Assembly: GCA_024291935.2 (NCBI GenBank)
Contig: CM044316.1
Span: 8,858,501 to 8,922,500 of the forward strand
Direction of reading: 5' to 3'
DNA from: Okapia johnstoni
Lineage: Eukaryota > Chordata > Mammalia > Artiodactyla > Giraffidae
DNA length: 64,000 bases
Both the position numbers and the translations under genes were made by a program. The notes under the pieces are model-generated. The model saw only the letters and a program-made list of their open reading frames with translations. It made no database searches and had not been told where the DNA came from. Position 1 is the stretch's first letter. Each line of letters starts with the position of its first letter. Below are positions 46,501 to 54,321 of the stretch, in pieces.

Positions 46501-49500
46501 CCGTGGACCCCTCACCTAAGTTACCCCACTAATTACAATTTATGTAACCGTAGTACAGTATCTAACTCGGAAACTGACCATTGGTCTTATATGGGGGTAT
46601 CTATTTCTGTGTCTTTTTATCACATGGGTAGATTTGGGAAACCACCATCAAACTCAGAATGCAGAACTGTCCTGTCCCTACAAAGATCTCCCTGGTGCTA
46701 ACCCTTTAAAGTCTCCCTTACCCTCCTCCCTTCCAGCATTCCTGATCCCCTGGCCATCACGAATCTGTTCCCCGTTTCTCTGACACTGTCATTTCGAGAA
46801 TGTTCTGTGAATGGACTCATACTTGACGTGACCTTTTGACACTGGCTTTTTCCATTCCGCCTACATTCATTTAACAGCTCTCCGCGGCTAGTGGTGACGG
46901 CCTGGGACAGCGCAGTTCTAGAGAATTCCACTGGATTTAGTTCCCATGGGCAAGGGTGACATGACACCCTCTCCAGCATGGTTGTCAAGATCACAATTGG
47001 AAATAGTAGAGCACTTAGTGATGAGCACTTGAGAAATGGAAGCCATTCTTAGCATTCTTCCGATTCTTCCATCCCCCCTCGGGCCCCAGGTCCAGTGGCT
47101 CCTGGACAACTATGAGACGGCTGAGGGCGTGAGCCTGCCGCGGAGCACCCTCTACTGCCACTACCTGCTGCACTGCCAGGAGCAGAAGCTGGAGCCTGTC
47201 AACGCTGCCTCCTTCGGCAAGCTCATCCGCTCCGTCTTCATGGGCCTGCGCACCCGCCGTCTCGGCACCAGGTGGGGCCACCTGCCTGAGAGCCCCAGCA
47301 GCCACAAGGCCCGCCCTCCTGCCCTCACCCTCAGTTCTCAAGGGTTCTCAGGTCCTCCGCTCCCCTTGTCCCTTCACTCCTCTCCAGCCCCACTGGCCTC
47401 CTCACAGTTCCTCTGACACTCACATGCTCCTGCCCCAGGGCCTTTGCACTATCTGTGCCTTTCCCCATCTCCTGACTCAAATATCCCCTGGCCCTCTTAA
47501 CTAAAACTTCAGCTTTCCCCTACCTCCCTGGCATCCACCCCACTTAGTTTTTCTCCTGAGCACCCATCCAGTATGCCTTTCATGTTACTTCTCATTTCTG
47601 ATCTGTCTTCCAGTGCTGAAATGCACACCCCTTGAGAGTGTGGGGGCTGCACACAGTCATTGTTTAATCATGGCCTATGAGTCAGTGAATTCACATGGGA
47701 AGTAGCAAGGAGCCCTCCCGTGAACCCACCCTTCTCTGCCTCTCCTTTGCAATTCCCCACACCTTTCTGGGCTGAGCCTTGTTTTTCTCTTGGTTCCAGC
47801 TCCCAGTTCAGGCTTTAGTGTCACCTCATTCAGGCAGGCATGCATGTAGAACCTCGGGCAGAGTACCTCGTCTCTCTGTGCCTCCGTTTCCTCAGTTATC
47901 AATCTAGGATGCTAGGAGTACCCTTCAGAGGGTAGAGATGAGGAACATGTGCATTTGCATGTGCTCAGCGCTCAGAACAGTGCCTGGCAAATTGTTATGA
48001 CTAGCAGTCAGCAAAGACCTGCTGAGTGCCTGCCCCCGACTTTGGTCCTATCTTCACAGAGCTCAGTCTGCAGGTGGGGGCCTCTCCTGGCACCCATTAT
48101 CCCCATGGCTTCCCCAGCCCAGCACCCCCAGCTCTGTGGAACATGGGTCTCACCCCTTGGGCTCTGTTTGGCCCCCTAGCAGAGAGGAGGTGGGTGCGAT
48201 GTAAAATTCCCAGTGGATGATCAGGGCCACCCCCAGCCCAACCCTCACCCTCTGCCTTCCTCCCAGGGGCAACTCTAAATACCACTACTATGGCCTGCGC
48301 ATCAAGGCCAGCTCGCCCCTGCTGCGGCTGATGGAGGACCAGCAGCACATGGCCATGCGGGGCCAACCCTTCTCCCAAAAACAGAGGTAGGAGGGTGGGG
48401 CTGGCTGAGTGCTGGCAGGCAGGGAAGGACATGGCAGCCTAACTCCCCATCCCATTGCCTACCCATCCCTCTCCAGGCTGAAACCCATCCAGAAGATGGA
48501 GGGCATGACCAATGGTGTGGCCGTGGGGCCACAGCAGGCCACTGGACTCTCGGACATCAGCGCCCAGGTCCAGCAGTACCAGCAGTTTCTGGGTGAGGGC
48601 TCCCTGGACTCTGGGGTGGGGCCCAGGGCAGGCTGTGCAGCCCCCAGAGAGCCAGCAGATGGTTCAGTTGCCCTCCCTGAACCTCATCACCCCAACTGGC
48701 CATGGGGGAGCTTGGTAGCCAAGTGGTGCCAACTTAACAGGATCCCAGGATGAGGCTGGAAGGGGTAGGCGGGTGGAGCAGGAAGAGGCTCACGGTGTCT
48801 CCTCTGCCCCCCAGATGCCTCAAGAAGCCTCCCTGACTTCTCAGAGCTTGATCTCCAGGGCAAAGTGCTGCCCGAGGGCATCGGACCTGGGGACATCAAG
48901 GCCTTCCAGGTCCTATACCGGGAACACTGTGAGGTAGGGCACCTGGGCAGTGGGCAGGGGCGAGGGGGCACCATGCTGCCGCCCGACCCCCTCGAGCATC
49001 TGGCCTCCCCAACAGGCCATCGTCGATGTCATGGTGAACCTGCAGTTCACACTGGTGGAAACGCTCTGGAAAACCTTCTGGAGGTACAACCTGAGCCAGC
49101 CCAGCGAGGCGCCGCCGCTGGCTGTGTGAGTGCCCCAGGGGGAGGAAGGGAGGAAGTTGGGCACCTTGCGAGTCTGCCCTCAAGGCTGGGGTGGCCAGAC
49201 CATGCAGGAGCGGGGGCTCCTCTCTGACCCCCACAGTTTGTGGGGGCCCTGTGGCCTTCTGAACCTGCCTCCAGAGCGTGCCTGGGTACCAATCTGATGC
49301 TCCATGTGTGGGATGGCGGGCCCCACCGAGCCATTTCCTCCCTGCAGTGGCTAGGTGCCTGGGTCCCCACGTGCAGGATGGTGAGATCCCTCTCTGACCC
49401 TGGGGGCAGTGAGGCCTGTATCAGCCTGATCCCACGGGTCTTCAGGAGGCAGAGGGTACCTGCCTGAGCCCAGGATGGGGTGAGGGTGCTGTACCCTTCT

Positions 49501-52402
49501 GACCCTGGGTACAGGACTGTGGAACAGCTTCGTAACGCCCCGGGCCGGGTGGGTGCCCACAGGCACGATGAGGCTGAGAAGCGGCTGCCCAAGGCCAGCC
49601 TGGTGCTCCTCTCCAAGTTCGAGCCCGTGCTGCAGTGGACCAAGCACTGTGACAACGTGCTGTACCAGGGCCTGGTGGAGATCCTCATCCCCGACGTGCT
49701 GCGGCCCATCCCCAGTGAGTGCCCACCTCTGCCCCTGCCCTGCCCCCGCTCCGCTTGCCCCACCTACCCCTGAGTCCCCACCAGCGCCCCCTACCACCCC
49801 CAGGTGCCTTGACCCAAGCGATCCGGAACTTTGCCAAGAGCCTGGAGAGCTGGCTCACCCACGCCATGGTGAACATCCCCGAGGAGATGCTGCGGGTGAA
49901 GGTGAGGGTGTGAGGTGGGGGGCGGAGGGGCCAACTTGGGCCCACAGCTTTGGGTCCTCCCTCCTGGTTGGGGGGACTGGGGCCCTCAGCCTCCTTCGCC
50001 TGGCCAAGGCAATAAGATACGTCCCTGTGTTTGTCCCCTCAGAGTGAGCTCTGGGTGTTGTCTTTACAAGCCAGCTTCCTCAGGTGCCCACTTCTGACAC
50101 ACAACCCATTTGTGGTATTTCTGTATGCAACACATCATCTTAAAAAAAACAAAAACCAAACGCAAACTTGAGGTAGTTCTCTTCAGAGAACTTCAGCAGA
50201 AAGTGCTTTAGATGTTCAGAAAGAGATAAAATCTTAAAAAGACACCTATAAGGAAACAATAATAGCCCTCTTCATCAATGGCTGCACATTCACTAACTAC
50301 CAAGATGTTTGGAAATAGATGGGATGGGCTTGCTCTTGAGCAAAGGAAAAAAAGAAAGAAAAAAAGCTTTTAAAGTCCTGAAAATGCTGACAAGACTGGA
50401 TGTCTGAAGAATGACCCCCAGGGTCTGCTGGACAGAGAGCTGGGCTTGGTCTATGGAGAAACTAGAAGCTGGATCCAGGGGCAGTCCTTTGGAACTGGCA
50501 AGACTTATGTATTCATTCATTTATTATACACACATTTATTGAGCACCTGCTGTGTGCTCGGCCTGGTTCTAAGTGCTAGGAGCACAGCAGTGACCAAGAT
50601 GGACAAAACTCCAGCCCTCCCGGCGTTGACATTCAAGGGAATAATAATCCAAACAGACTGAAGCAGAAGGTTATGGAAGCGGTGCCCTTTCTGGGCAGTG
50701 CCCTCCCAGATCTTCTTGTGTGCTTTGATGATAAATAATAGTGTTCAGATATATTGATTTTTTTTTTTTTTGGACACATTATTTGTGTGGCTGATGACCC
50801 AAAGTTTAAAAATCCTAACCTTTTTATCTCCCAACAAAAGCAACAAGGTTTTTTCTCCCTTTTTGGAGAAAGAAACAGGCTCAGAGAGGTCACAGTGGGT
50901 GGGGGGAGGGACCTGAGTGGGCGGGGGCAGGGGTGAATTCCAAGAAAGCCACAAGCCCGGGGCTCCACAGGTGGCAGCGGCCGGCGCCTTCGCGCAGACC
51001 CTGCGTCGCTACACGTCGCTCAACCACTTGGCGCAGGCGGCGCGCGCTGTGCTGCAGAACACTGCACAGATCAACCAGATGCTGAGCGATCTCAACCGCG
51101 TGGACTTCGCCAACGTGCAGGTGAGCGCCGGCGGGGCAGGCGACGAGCGCCGGGTGGCCCGGCGGGGCGGGGCCCAGTGGCCAGGGACGGCGGCTGATCG
51201 CGGGCACCCGCCTTCCTGCTCTGATCCAGGAGCAGGCCTCGTGGGTGTGCCGCTGCGAGGACCGTGTGGTGCAGCGGCTGGAGCAGGACTTCAAAGTGAC
51301 GCTGCAGCAGCAGAACTCACTGGAGCAGTGGGCGGCCTGGCTGGACGGGGTCGTGAGCCAGGTGCTCAAGCCCTACCAGGGCAGCGCCGGCTTCCCCAAG
51401 GCCGCCAAGCTCTTCCTCCTCAAGTGGTCGTTCTACAGGTGCGCCCTGGCTGGGCAGGAAGCGCTCGCTTTGGAGGCAGGGCGCGTTCGCTTTGGAGGCA
51501 GGGCAAAAGAGGGCCAGAGAAGGCCCCGCCTCTTCGAGGAGGGTGGGGCTAGACGAGGACCATCTCCTTGAGGGTGGGGCCAGAGAAAGCCCTGCCTCCC
51601 TGAGGGACTCGGATACTTTTTAAGCAGGCCAGGACGCTGCTGGAGGTGGGTGGGTCTAGGGCCCTCCCCCCTCTCTGATGGACACCCCCAGAAAACTTGT
51701 TCGGGGTTGGGTGGTGGTAGCTGCGTTTGCTCAAGCCTGTTTCTTATGGCAGGGAAGTGGGGTGAGAGGTGGGTCTGGGCCTGAGGGTCTCCTGTCTATC
51801 CCCGCCTCCAGCTCCATGGTGATCCGGGACCTGACCCTGCGCAGCGCTGCCAGCTTCGGCTCTTTCCATCTCATCAGGCTGCTCTACGATGAGTACATGT
51901 ACTACCTGATCGAACATCGTGTGGCCCAGGCTAAGGGCGAGACCCCCATAGCCGTCATGGGCGAGGTGTGCGCAGCGGGACGCTGAGGGCACGGGGCGGG
52001 GCGCCTCTGGGCGGGACCCTCACCTCTTTTCCTCTCCCCACCTTCCAGTTCGCCAATCTGGCCACCTCTCTGAACCCCCTGGACCCGGACAAAGGTAGGT
52101 AAAGCCAGCACCTGAGTCCGGAGGTCGGTACAGGGGGGCTGGGATGGAGGAGGCGCCAGTTGGGGCGCCGTGTGGGGGCCTGGTGGCGCAGCCGCCCTGC
52201 GCTGAGCCAGGCCCGGTCCGTGTGCCCCAGACGAGGAGGAGGAGGAAGAAGAGGAGAGCGAGGATGAGCTGCCGCAGGACATCTCGCTCGCGGCCGGCGG
52301 CGAGTCGCCCGCGCGCTGGGCCCCGAGGCTCTGGAGCCACCGGCCAAGCTGGCACGGACAGACGCGCGCGGCCTCTTCGTGCAGGCACTGCCCTCCAGCT
52401 AA
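28208..52402 (+). CDS. RFX1: RFX1, regulatory factor X1 (whole coding span, 20 coding exons)
   Basis: RFX1 is a nuclear transcription factor that binds X-box DNA as homo- or heterodimers and both activates and represses promoters, including MHC class II genes. The exons are 28208-28523, 35749-35858, 36105-36187, 37209-37316, 38231-38347, 39372-39467, 40962-41056, 44924-45293, 47090-47271, 48267-48386, 48477-48592, 48815-48933, 49016-49125, 49563-49714, 49804-49901, 50971-51120, 51230-51438, 51812-51965, 52049-52094 and 52231-52402. All use GT-AG and all phases join except exon 4 to 5. The product has a Q/P-rich N-terminus with three YVTEL motifs, a Ser/Gly tract, the RFX winged-helix domain at about residues 433-507, the conserved B/C/dimerisation region (about 560-900) and an acidic tail. 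Correcting two indels (exons 4 and 21) gives about 973 codons; I recall 979 for human. Identity comes from near-complete match to remembered human RFX1. Confidence 0.96.
28524..35748 (+). other. RFX1 intron 2
   Basis: SINEs lie at 28710-28915 (Bov-tA, +), 29145-29310 (+), 29700-29825 (+), 30680-30900 (Bov-tA, -) and 31515-31630 (-). From about 31650 to 35700 I see no repeat and no gene apart from the candidate first exon near 35.1 kb. Confidence 0.6.
35007..35158 (+). CDS. Candidate alternative first exon of RFX1 (TATA box, Kozak ATG, donor)
   Basis: TATAAAG lies at 35007-35013. About 30 bp downstream a transcript could start, and the first ATG after that (35122) sits in a consensus GCCACCATG context. 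It opens 12 codons ([12 protein letters not shown]) plus one base and stops at a consensus donor, GTGAGT at 35159. The leftover base has the same phase as the end of exon 2, so it would splice in frame to exon 3 and read on as QGAMRASE. This would replace residues 1-105 of RFX1. It is not an annotated isoform that I know of; the signals are seen, the transcript is inferred. Confidence 0.42.
35749..35858 (+). CDS. RFX1: RFX1 exon 3
   Basis: The acceptor CCCTACAG and the donor CAG|GTAGGA flank 110 bp encoding the end of an E codon followed by [20 protein letters not shown] and [11 protein letters not shown], part of the glutamine-rich activation region. It enters in phase 1 and leaves in phase 0. 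Confidence 0.95.
35917..35930. promoter_or_regulatory. X-box-like site in RFX1 intron 3
   Basis: GTGGCCATAGCGAC has both half-sites of the degenerate X-box with an AT spacer and one mismatch to GTNRCC-AT-RGYAAC. It lies 60 bp after exon 3. Confidence 0.3.
36105..36187 (+). CDS. RFX1: RFX1 exon 4 (frame break near its 3' end)
   Basis: The acceptor is CCCCACAG and the canonical donor CAG|GTAAGC. It encodes [20 protein letters not shown], then TNIPVPS. The exon is 83 bp and so ends in phase 2, but exon 5 begins in phase 0. Human has VPQQ here, so one C appears to be missing from the run at 36180-36182. A weak alternative donor (CCG|GTGCCC, exon ending 36176) would restore the frame by dropping 11 bp. 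Confidence 0.9.
36780..37155. repeat. Bov-tA SINE (-) and tRNA-derived SINE (+) in RFX1 intron 4
   Basis: 36785-37005 is a minus-strand Bov-tA ending GAGCCACCAGGGAAGCCCC. 37045-37150 is a plus-strand short SINE ending about 60 bp before exon 5. Confidence 0.75.
37209..37316 (+). CDS. RFX1: RFX1 exon 5
   Basis: This is 108 bp in phase 0-0, encoding [19 protein letters not shown], then [17 protein letters not shown]. The acceptor is GCTCCAG and the donor GAG|GTAGGT. A tRNA-derived SINE ends only about 60 bp upstream of the acceptor. Confidence 0.95.
38231..38347 (+). CDS. RFX1: RFX1 exon 6
   Basis: This is 117 bp in phase 0-0, encoding [20 protein letters not shown], then [19 protein letters not shown]. 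The acceptor is CCCTTGCAG. The donor GAG|GTGCCA is weak, which would fit optional use. Confidence 0.93.
39372..39467 (+). CDS. RFX1: RFX1 exon 7
   Basis: This is 96 bp in phase 0-0, encoding [20 protein letters not shown], then [12 protein letters not shown]. The acceptor is TCTCCACAG and the donor GAG|GTGTGT. Exons 5-7 are all symmetric Q/V-rich modules of similar design. Confidence 0.95.
39866..40240 (+). CDS. Candidate cassette exon of RFX1 (125 codons, phase 0-0)
   Basis: The acceptor TGTCCTCCAG (AG 39864-39865) and the donor AAA|GTAGGT (GT at 40241) bound 375 bp without a stop in the frame set by exon 7. The peptide starts [16 protein letters not shown], runs through a Pro-rich part, and ends in a less biased part with [20 protein letters not shown] and a final [12 protein letters not shown]. 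Skipping or including it keeps the RFX1 frame. I do not recall it in human RFX1 protein. Against it, the region is GC-rich, where open frames persist by chance. Confidence 0.45.
40962..41056 (+). CDS. RFX1: RFX1 exon 8
   Basis: This is 95 bp encoding [20 protein letters not shown], then [11 protein letters not shown] plus two bases of an I codon. The acceptor is CCATGCCAG and the donor AT|GTGAGT. It enters in phase 0 and leaves in phase 2. Confidence 0.95.
41057..44923 (+). other. RFX1 intron 8
   Basis: SINEs at 41310-41460 (+), 41965-42115 (+ Bov-tA), 43340-43675 (- CHR-1), 43705-43860 (- Bov-A) and 44540-44645 (-); an ART2A-type piece at 42690-42930 (-). The X-box site is at 42963. The rest is unassigned. 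Confidence 0.6.
42963..42976. promoter_or_regulatory. Full-consensus X-box in RFX1 intron 8, with nearby E-box
   Basis: GTTGCCATAGCAAC fits the X-box consensus at every position. CACGTG follows at 42989-42994. The surrounding sequence looks like an old L2/MIR-type remnant (ATTCATTCA... CAGCAAACA). Occupancy is inferred. Confidence 0.5.
44924..45293 (+). CDS. RFX1: RFX1 exon 9 (Ser/Gly tract)
   Basis: This is 370 bp, starting with the last base of the I codon and [15 protein letters not shown] and ending in [10 protein letters not shown] before GTAAGT. The middle (about 45100-45210) is a near-uninterrupted AGC/GGC/GGT tract encoding Ser and Gly, ending before [11 protein letters not shown]. 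The tract length differs from human and is probably polymorphic. Confidence 0.95.
45294..47089 (+). other. RFX1 intron 9
   Basis: A CHR-1-like SINE lies at 46140-46435 (-). 46480-47000 resembles old L1 3' sequence. 45300-46130 shows nothing I recognise. Confidence 0.5.
47090..47271 (+). CDS. RFX1: RFX1 exon 10 (RFX DNA-binding domain, first part)
   Basis: It encodes [20 protein letters not shown] through [13 protein letters not shown], most of the 76-residue winged-helix RFX domain that contacts the X-box. It starts in phase 0 and leaves in phase 2 inside the R codon before GNSKYHYYG. The acceptor is GGCCCCAG and the donor CAG|GTGGGG. Confidence 0.97.
48267..48386 (+). CDS. RFX1: RFX1 exon 11 (RFX domain, wing)
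   Basis: It encodes [20 protein letters not shown], then [19 protein letters not shown]. The GNSKYHYYG signature is the family hallmark just before and in the wing. Acceptor CTCCCAG, donor GAG|GTAGGA. Confidence 0.97.
48477..48592 (+). CDS. RFX1: RFX1 exon 12
   Basis: It encodes [20 protein letters not shown], then [18 protein letters not shown], and leaves in phase 1 at GG|TGAGGG-type donor (GTGAGG at 48593). This links the DNA-binding domain to conserved domain B. Confidence 0.94.
48815..48933 (+). CDS. RFX1: RFX1 exon 13
   Basis: It encodes [20 protein letters not shown], then [19 protein letters not shown], part of conserved domain B. Acceptor CCCCAG, donor GAG|GTAGGG. Confidence 0.95.
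49016..49125 (+). CDS. RFX1: RFX1 exon 14
   Basis: It encodes [20 protein letters not shown], then [16 protein letters not shown] and two bases of a V codon. Acceptor CCAACAG, donor GT|GTGAGT. Confidence 0.95.
49563..49714 (+). CDS. RFX1: RFX1 exon 15
   Basis: It encodes [20 protein letters not shown], then [17 protein letters not shown] and [13 protein letters not shown] (conserved domain C). Acceptor GCCCACAG, donor A|GTGAGT at 49715. Confidence 0.95.
49804..49901 (+). CDS. RFX1: RFX1 exon 16
   Basis: It encodes [20 protein letters not shown], then [12 protein letters not shown]. Acceptor CCCCCAG, donor AAG|GTGAGG. The intron before it is only 89 bp. Confidence 0.95.
49902..50970 (+). other. 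RFX1 intron 16
   Basis: An L2/MIR3-like end lies at about 50500-50660 (TTTATTGAGCACCTGCTGTG). The rest is AT-rich unique sequence without features. Confidence 0.5.
50971..51120 (+). CDS. RFX1: RFX1 exon 17 (dimerisation region)
   Basis: It encodes [20 protein letters not shown], then [20 protein letters not shown] and [10 protein letters not shown], the start of the family dimerisation domain. It is 150 bp in phase 0-0. Acceptor CTCCACAG, donor CAG|GTGAGC. Confidence 0.95.
51230..51438 (+). CDS. RFX1: RFX1 exon 18 (dimerisation region)
   Basis: It encodes [20 protein letters not shown], continuing through [20 protein letters not shown] to [10 protein letters not shown]. Acceptor GATCCAG, donor CAG|GTGCGC. 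Confidence 0.95.
51812..51965 (+). CDS. RFX1: RFX1 exon 19
   Basis: It encodes [20 protein letters not shown], then [18 protein letters not shown] and [13 protein letters not shown]. Acceptor GCCTCCAG, donor GAG|GTGTGC. Confidence 0.95.
52049..52094 (+). CDS. RFX1: RFX1 exon 20
   Basis: A 46-bp microexon-sized exon encodes [15 protein letters not shown] plus one base. Acceptor CTTCCAG, donor AAAG|GTAGGT. Confidence 0.94.
52231..52402 (+). CDS. RFX1: RFX1 exon 21 (C-terminus; second frame break)
   Basis: It encodes the acidic stretch [20 protein letters not shown] and AGGESPA. At 52310-52316 the GCGCGC run is out of register with the conserved frame ([20 protein letters not shown], then LFVQALPSS, stop TAA 52400-52402). 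Read literally, the frame shifts and runs to TAG at 52470-52472 with an unrelated tail. The conserved tail downstream is intact in the other frame, so the shift is probably a sequence indel. Confidence 0.9.
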
Positions 52403-53436
52403 GCCCGCGACCTTCCCCGCCCCCGCCCGCCCGCCCTCCCCCACCACCCCTCCTCGCCAGGGTCCCTCATAGCTTCTGTGGCTTCGCTGTCACCGCTCCA
52501 GCTTCAGCCAGGGCCAGGAGGGGGCCTCCAAGACAGGGAAGGCAAGGGGGTCCCCACAACCCCCCCCCACCATGGGGCCCGCACAATCACAGGGCCGGGC
52601 GGAGCCGCAGCTGCAAACTCTGACACAAAAGACGTGCCTTAAGGAACCCGCCGCCGTGCCCAGGTGCCCCCTGGGGCAGCCAGCTTGGCCCCTTGGCCCC
52701 AAAAGCTGCATCATCTCCCTCCCCCAGCCCCACCCCCGCCCCCGCCACCCCAGGGGGCAGGCAGGCAGGCCCCCTACCTTGCAGAACTGTTAACTTATTC
52801 AGCTCGCTGGCTTTGCACAGCCTGTCCTGGGCCCAGCCCTGAGCCCCGGGTGGGCGCAGGTGGGCATCACCTGGGGACCCACCACTGTCGGCAGCAGCAG
52901 CCCCGGGACCCCTCCTTCAGTAACCCCACCGCTTCCCCCTCCTTGGTATAAGTGCAATTAAAGCCGTGGGTGTCGCATCTTCTCCAGCGCTGGACCCTCC
53001 CGTGCCCCACAGCCCCAGAGGGGGGCACTGCCCAGCCTGGACGGGGGAGAGGGCAGAAGGGGCACCATCTCTGGCTTCCAAAGAGCAGCAGGCTGGGCCG
53101 GGCGATGAGCCCGAAGGCACCTGCTGCAGGCAGCAGCCCGGAAGTGCCCACGCCTGCCCCGGCTGGGGCTGGGTGCTCCGCTCACTTGTATCCAAGTCCC
53201 CAATCGCCCTTGCCGCTGGTTTGTAATGGAATCTCCACGCTCCTACTCAACCCCCACCTCCGCTCCTGGAGACCATGCTTCTCCGTGTGTGGGACCTCTG
53301 CCCCCTCCCCCCCCACATGACTATTGTGCGATTTGTGAGCGGAGTCGGTAACTTGTTGGGTTTTTTTCCAACCATCATGGCCTTATCTGTTCGGGTTTTC
53401 TCAGTGTTTTCAACCTGTGAGATAGATGTTTATGGC

Positions 53437-53467
<31 letters not shown>

Positions 53468-53675
53468 ACCTGACCTATTGTATAAAAATCACTATTTTGT
53501 GTGCTCCGCGTGCTACAGCTTTTGGGAATGGTTTGCCCACTCCCTCTCCCACTCCTTTGGGCCTCCCTTCTGGCGGTGAAAGTGTCCACGCGTGTGGTAG
53601 TCTAGTGTGCTGAGCTGTTTTCTATCTTTTTGTAGTCTTTCTTAAAACACAATAAATTCCACTGTCATATTTGGC
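52403..53675 (+). other. RFX1: RFX1 3' UTR
   Basis: About 1.27 kb follow the conserved stop and end just after the poly(A) signal AATAAA at 53651-53656. It contains an earlier ATTAAA (52957-52962) that could give a short form, and a 22-A run (53444-53465) prone to internal oligo-dT priming. No coding frame is supported. Confidence 0.85.
53651..53656 (+). terminator. RFX1 poly(A) signal AATAAA
   Basis: This is a canonical hexamer on the plus strand, followed within about 20-40 bp by TG-rich sequence. It is the last plus-strand signal before the opposite gene's 3' end. Confidence 0.85.
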
Positions 53676-53774
53676 TACTGCTGACTTGCTGGGCTTTGGT
53701 GGGAGCCCGAGGGCTGGAGTGGGACCAGCTGGGCCCCGAGCTCCTGGGTAGCATGCAGTGAAGGGAACTGGTGA

Positions 53775-54265
53775 GGTTCAGAAATAAAACATTTATTATG
53801 TGAAGAGAAACAACAGGGCTGGGAGGGGGAGGTGTGACGGCCACTAGGTTCTCCACCTCAGGTGGGGGAGACGGAGGGTGGTCGGGGCAGGGGTCTGGGA
53901 CCCATCTGGCCTCCCTGGGGTGTGTGGGGGGCCATGTCCACACCTGTAGCTGAGGAAAGGGGCGAACTCTCCAGGAACGAGGACCCGCGCCCAGCTTAGG
54001 GTGAAGGCGGGCGCTCAAGGCAGGTGGGGCAGGGGGCTCTCTTCCCTCTGCCCCTTCCCCACTTAAATAGGCATAAATAAGAAGCGTCCAGACTCTCAGG
54101 CCACCAGGGGCTGCCCGGCCCAGCCCCCTTCCCACAGCCTAACACTAGTGCCGGTCATCAGTTGGTCGGTTGGTTGGTTGGCCGGCCGGCCAGCGGCTAC
54201 CAGGAGGGCGGCCAGCTCCCAGGCCGCGGAGGTAGTTGGAGTCAGTGTCCATGGCGGCCGGGCCC
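53775..54265 (-). other. DCAF15: DCAF15 3' UTR with poly(A) signal at 53792-53797
   Basis: About 490 bp follow the stop. The minus-strand AATAAA (TTTATT on plus at 53792-53797) sets an inferred end near 53775, about 100 bp from the RFX1 end. A GGTTGGTTGG/GGCCGGCC simple stretch lies at 54164-54190. Confidence 0.85.
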
Positions 54266-54321
54266 TCACAGCACAATCCACGTGTATCGCTCGCTGTCCG
54301 CCAAAACTTTCAGTGAGCACC
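54266..54321 (-). CDS. DCAF15: DCAF15 exon 13 (stop codon)
   Basis: It encodes [17 protein letters not shown] followed by TGA at 54268-54266. Acceptor CCCTGCAG. Confidence 0.95.

Noticed and set aside
52820..52870. Possible microRNA-like GC-rich hairpin in the RFX1 3' UTR
   Set aside because: The similarity to a known mature sequence was partial and no matching opposite arm was found.
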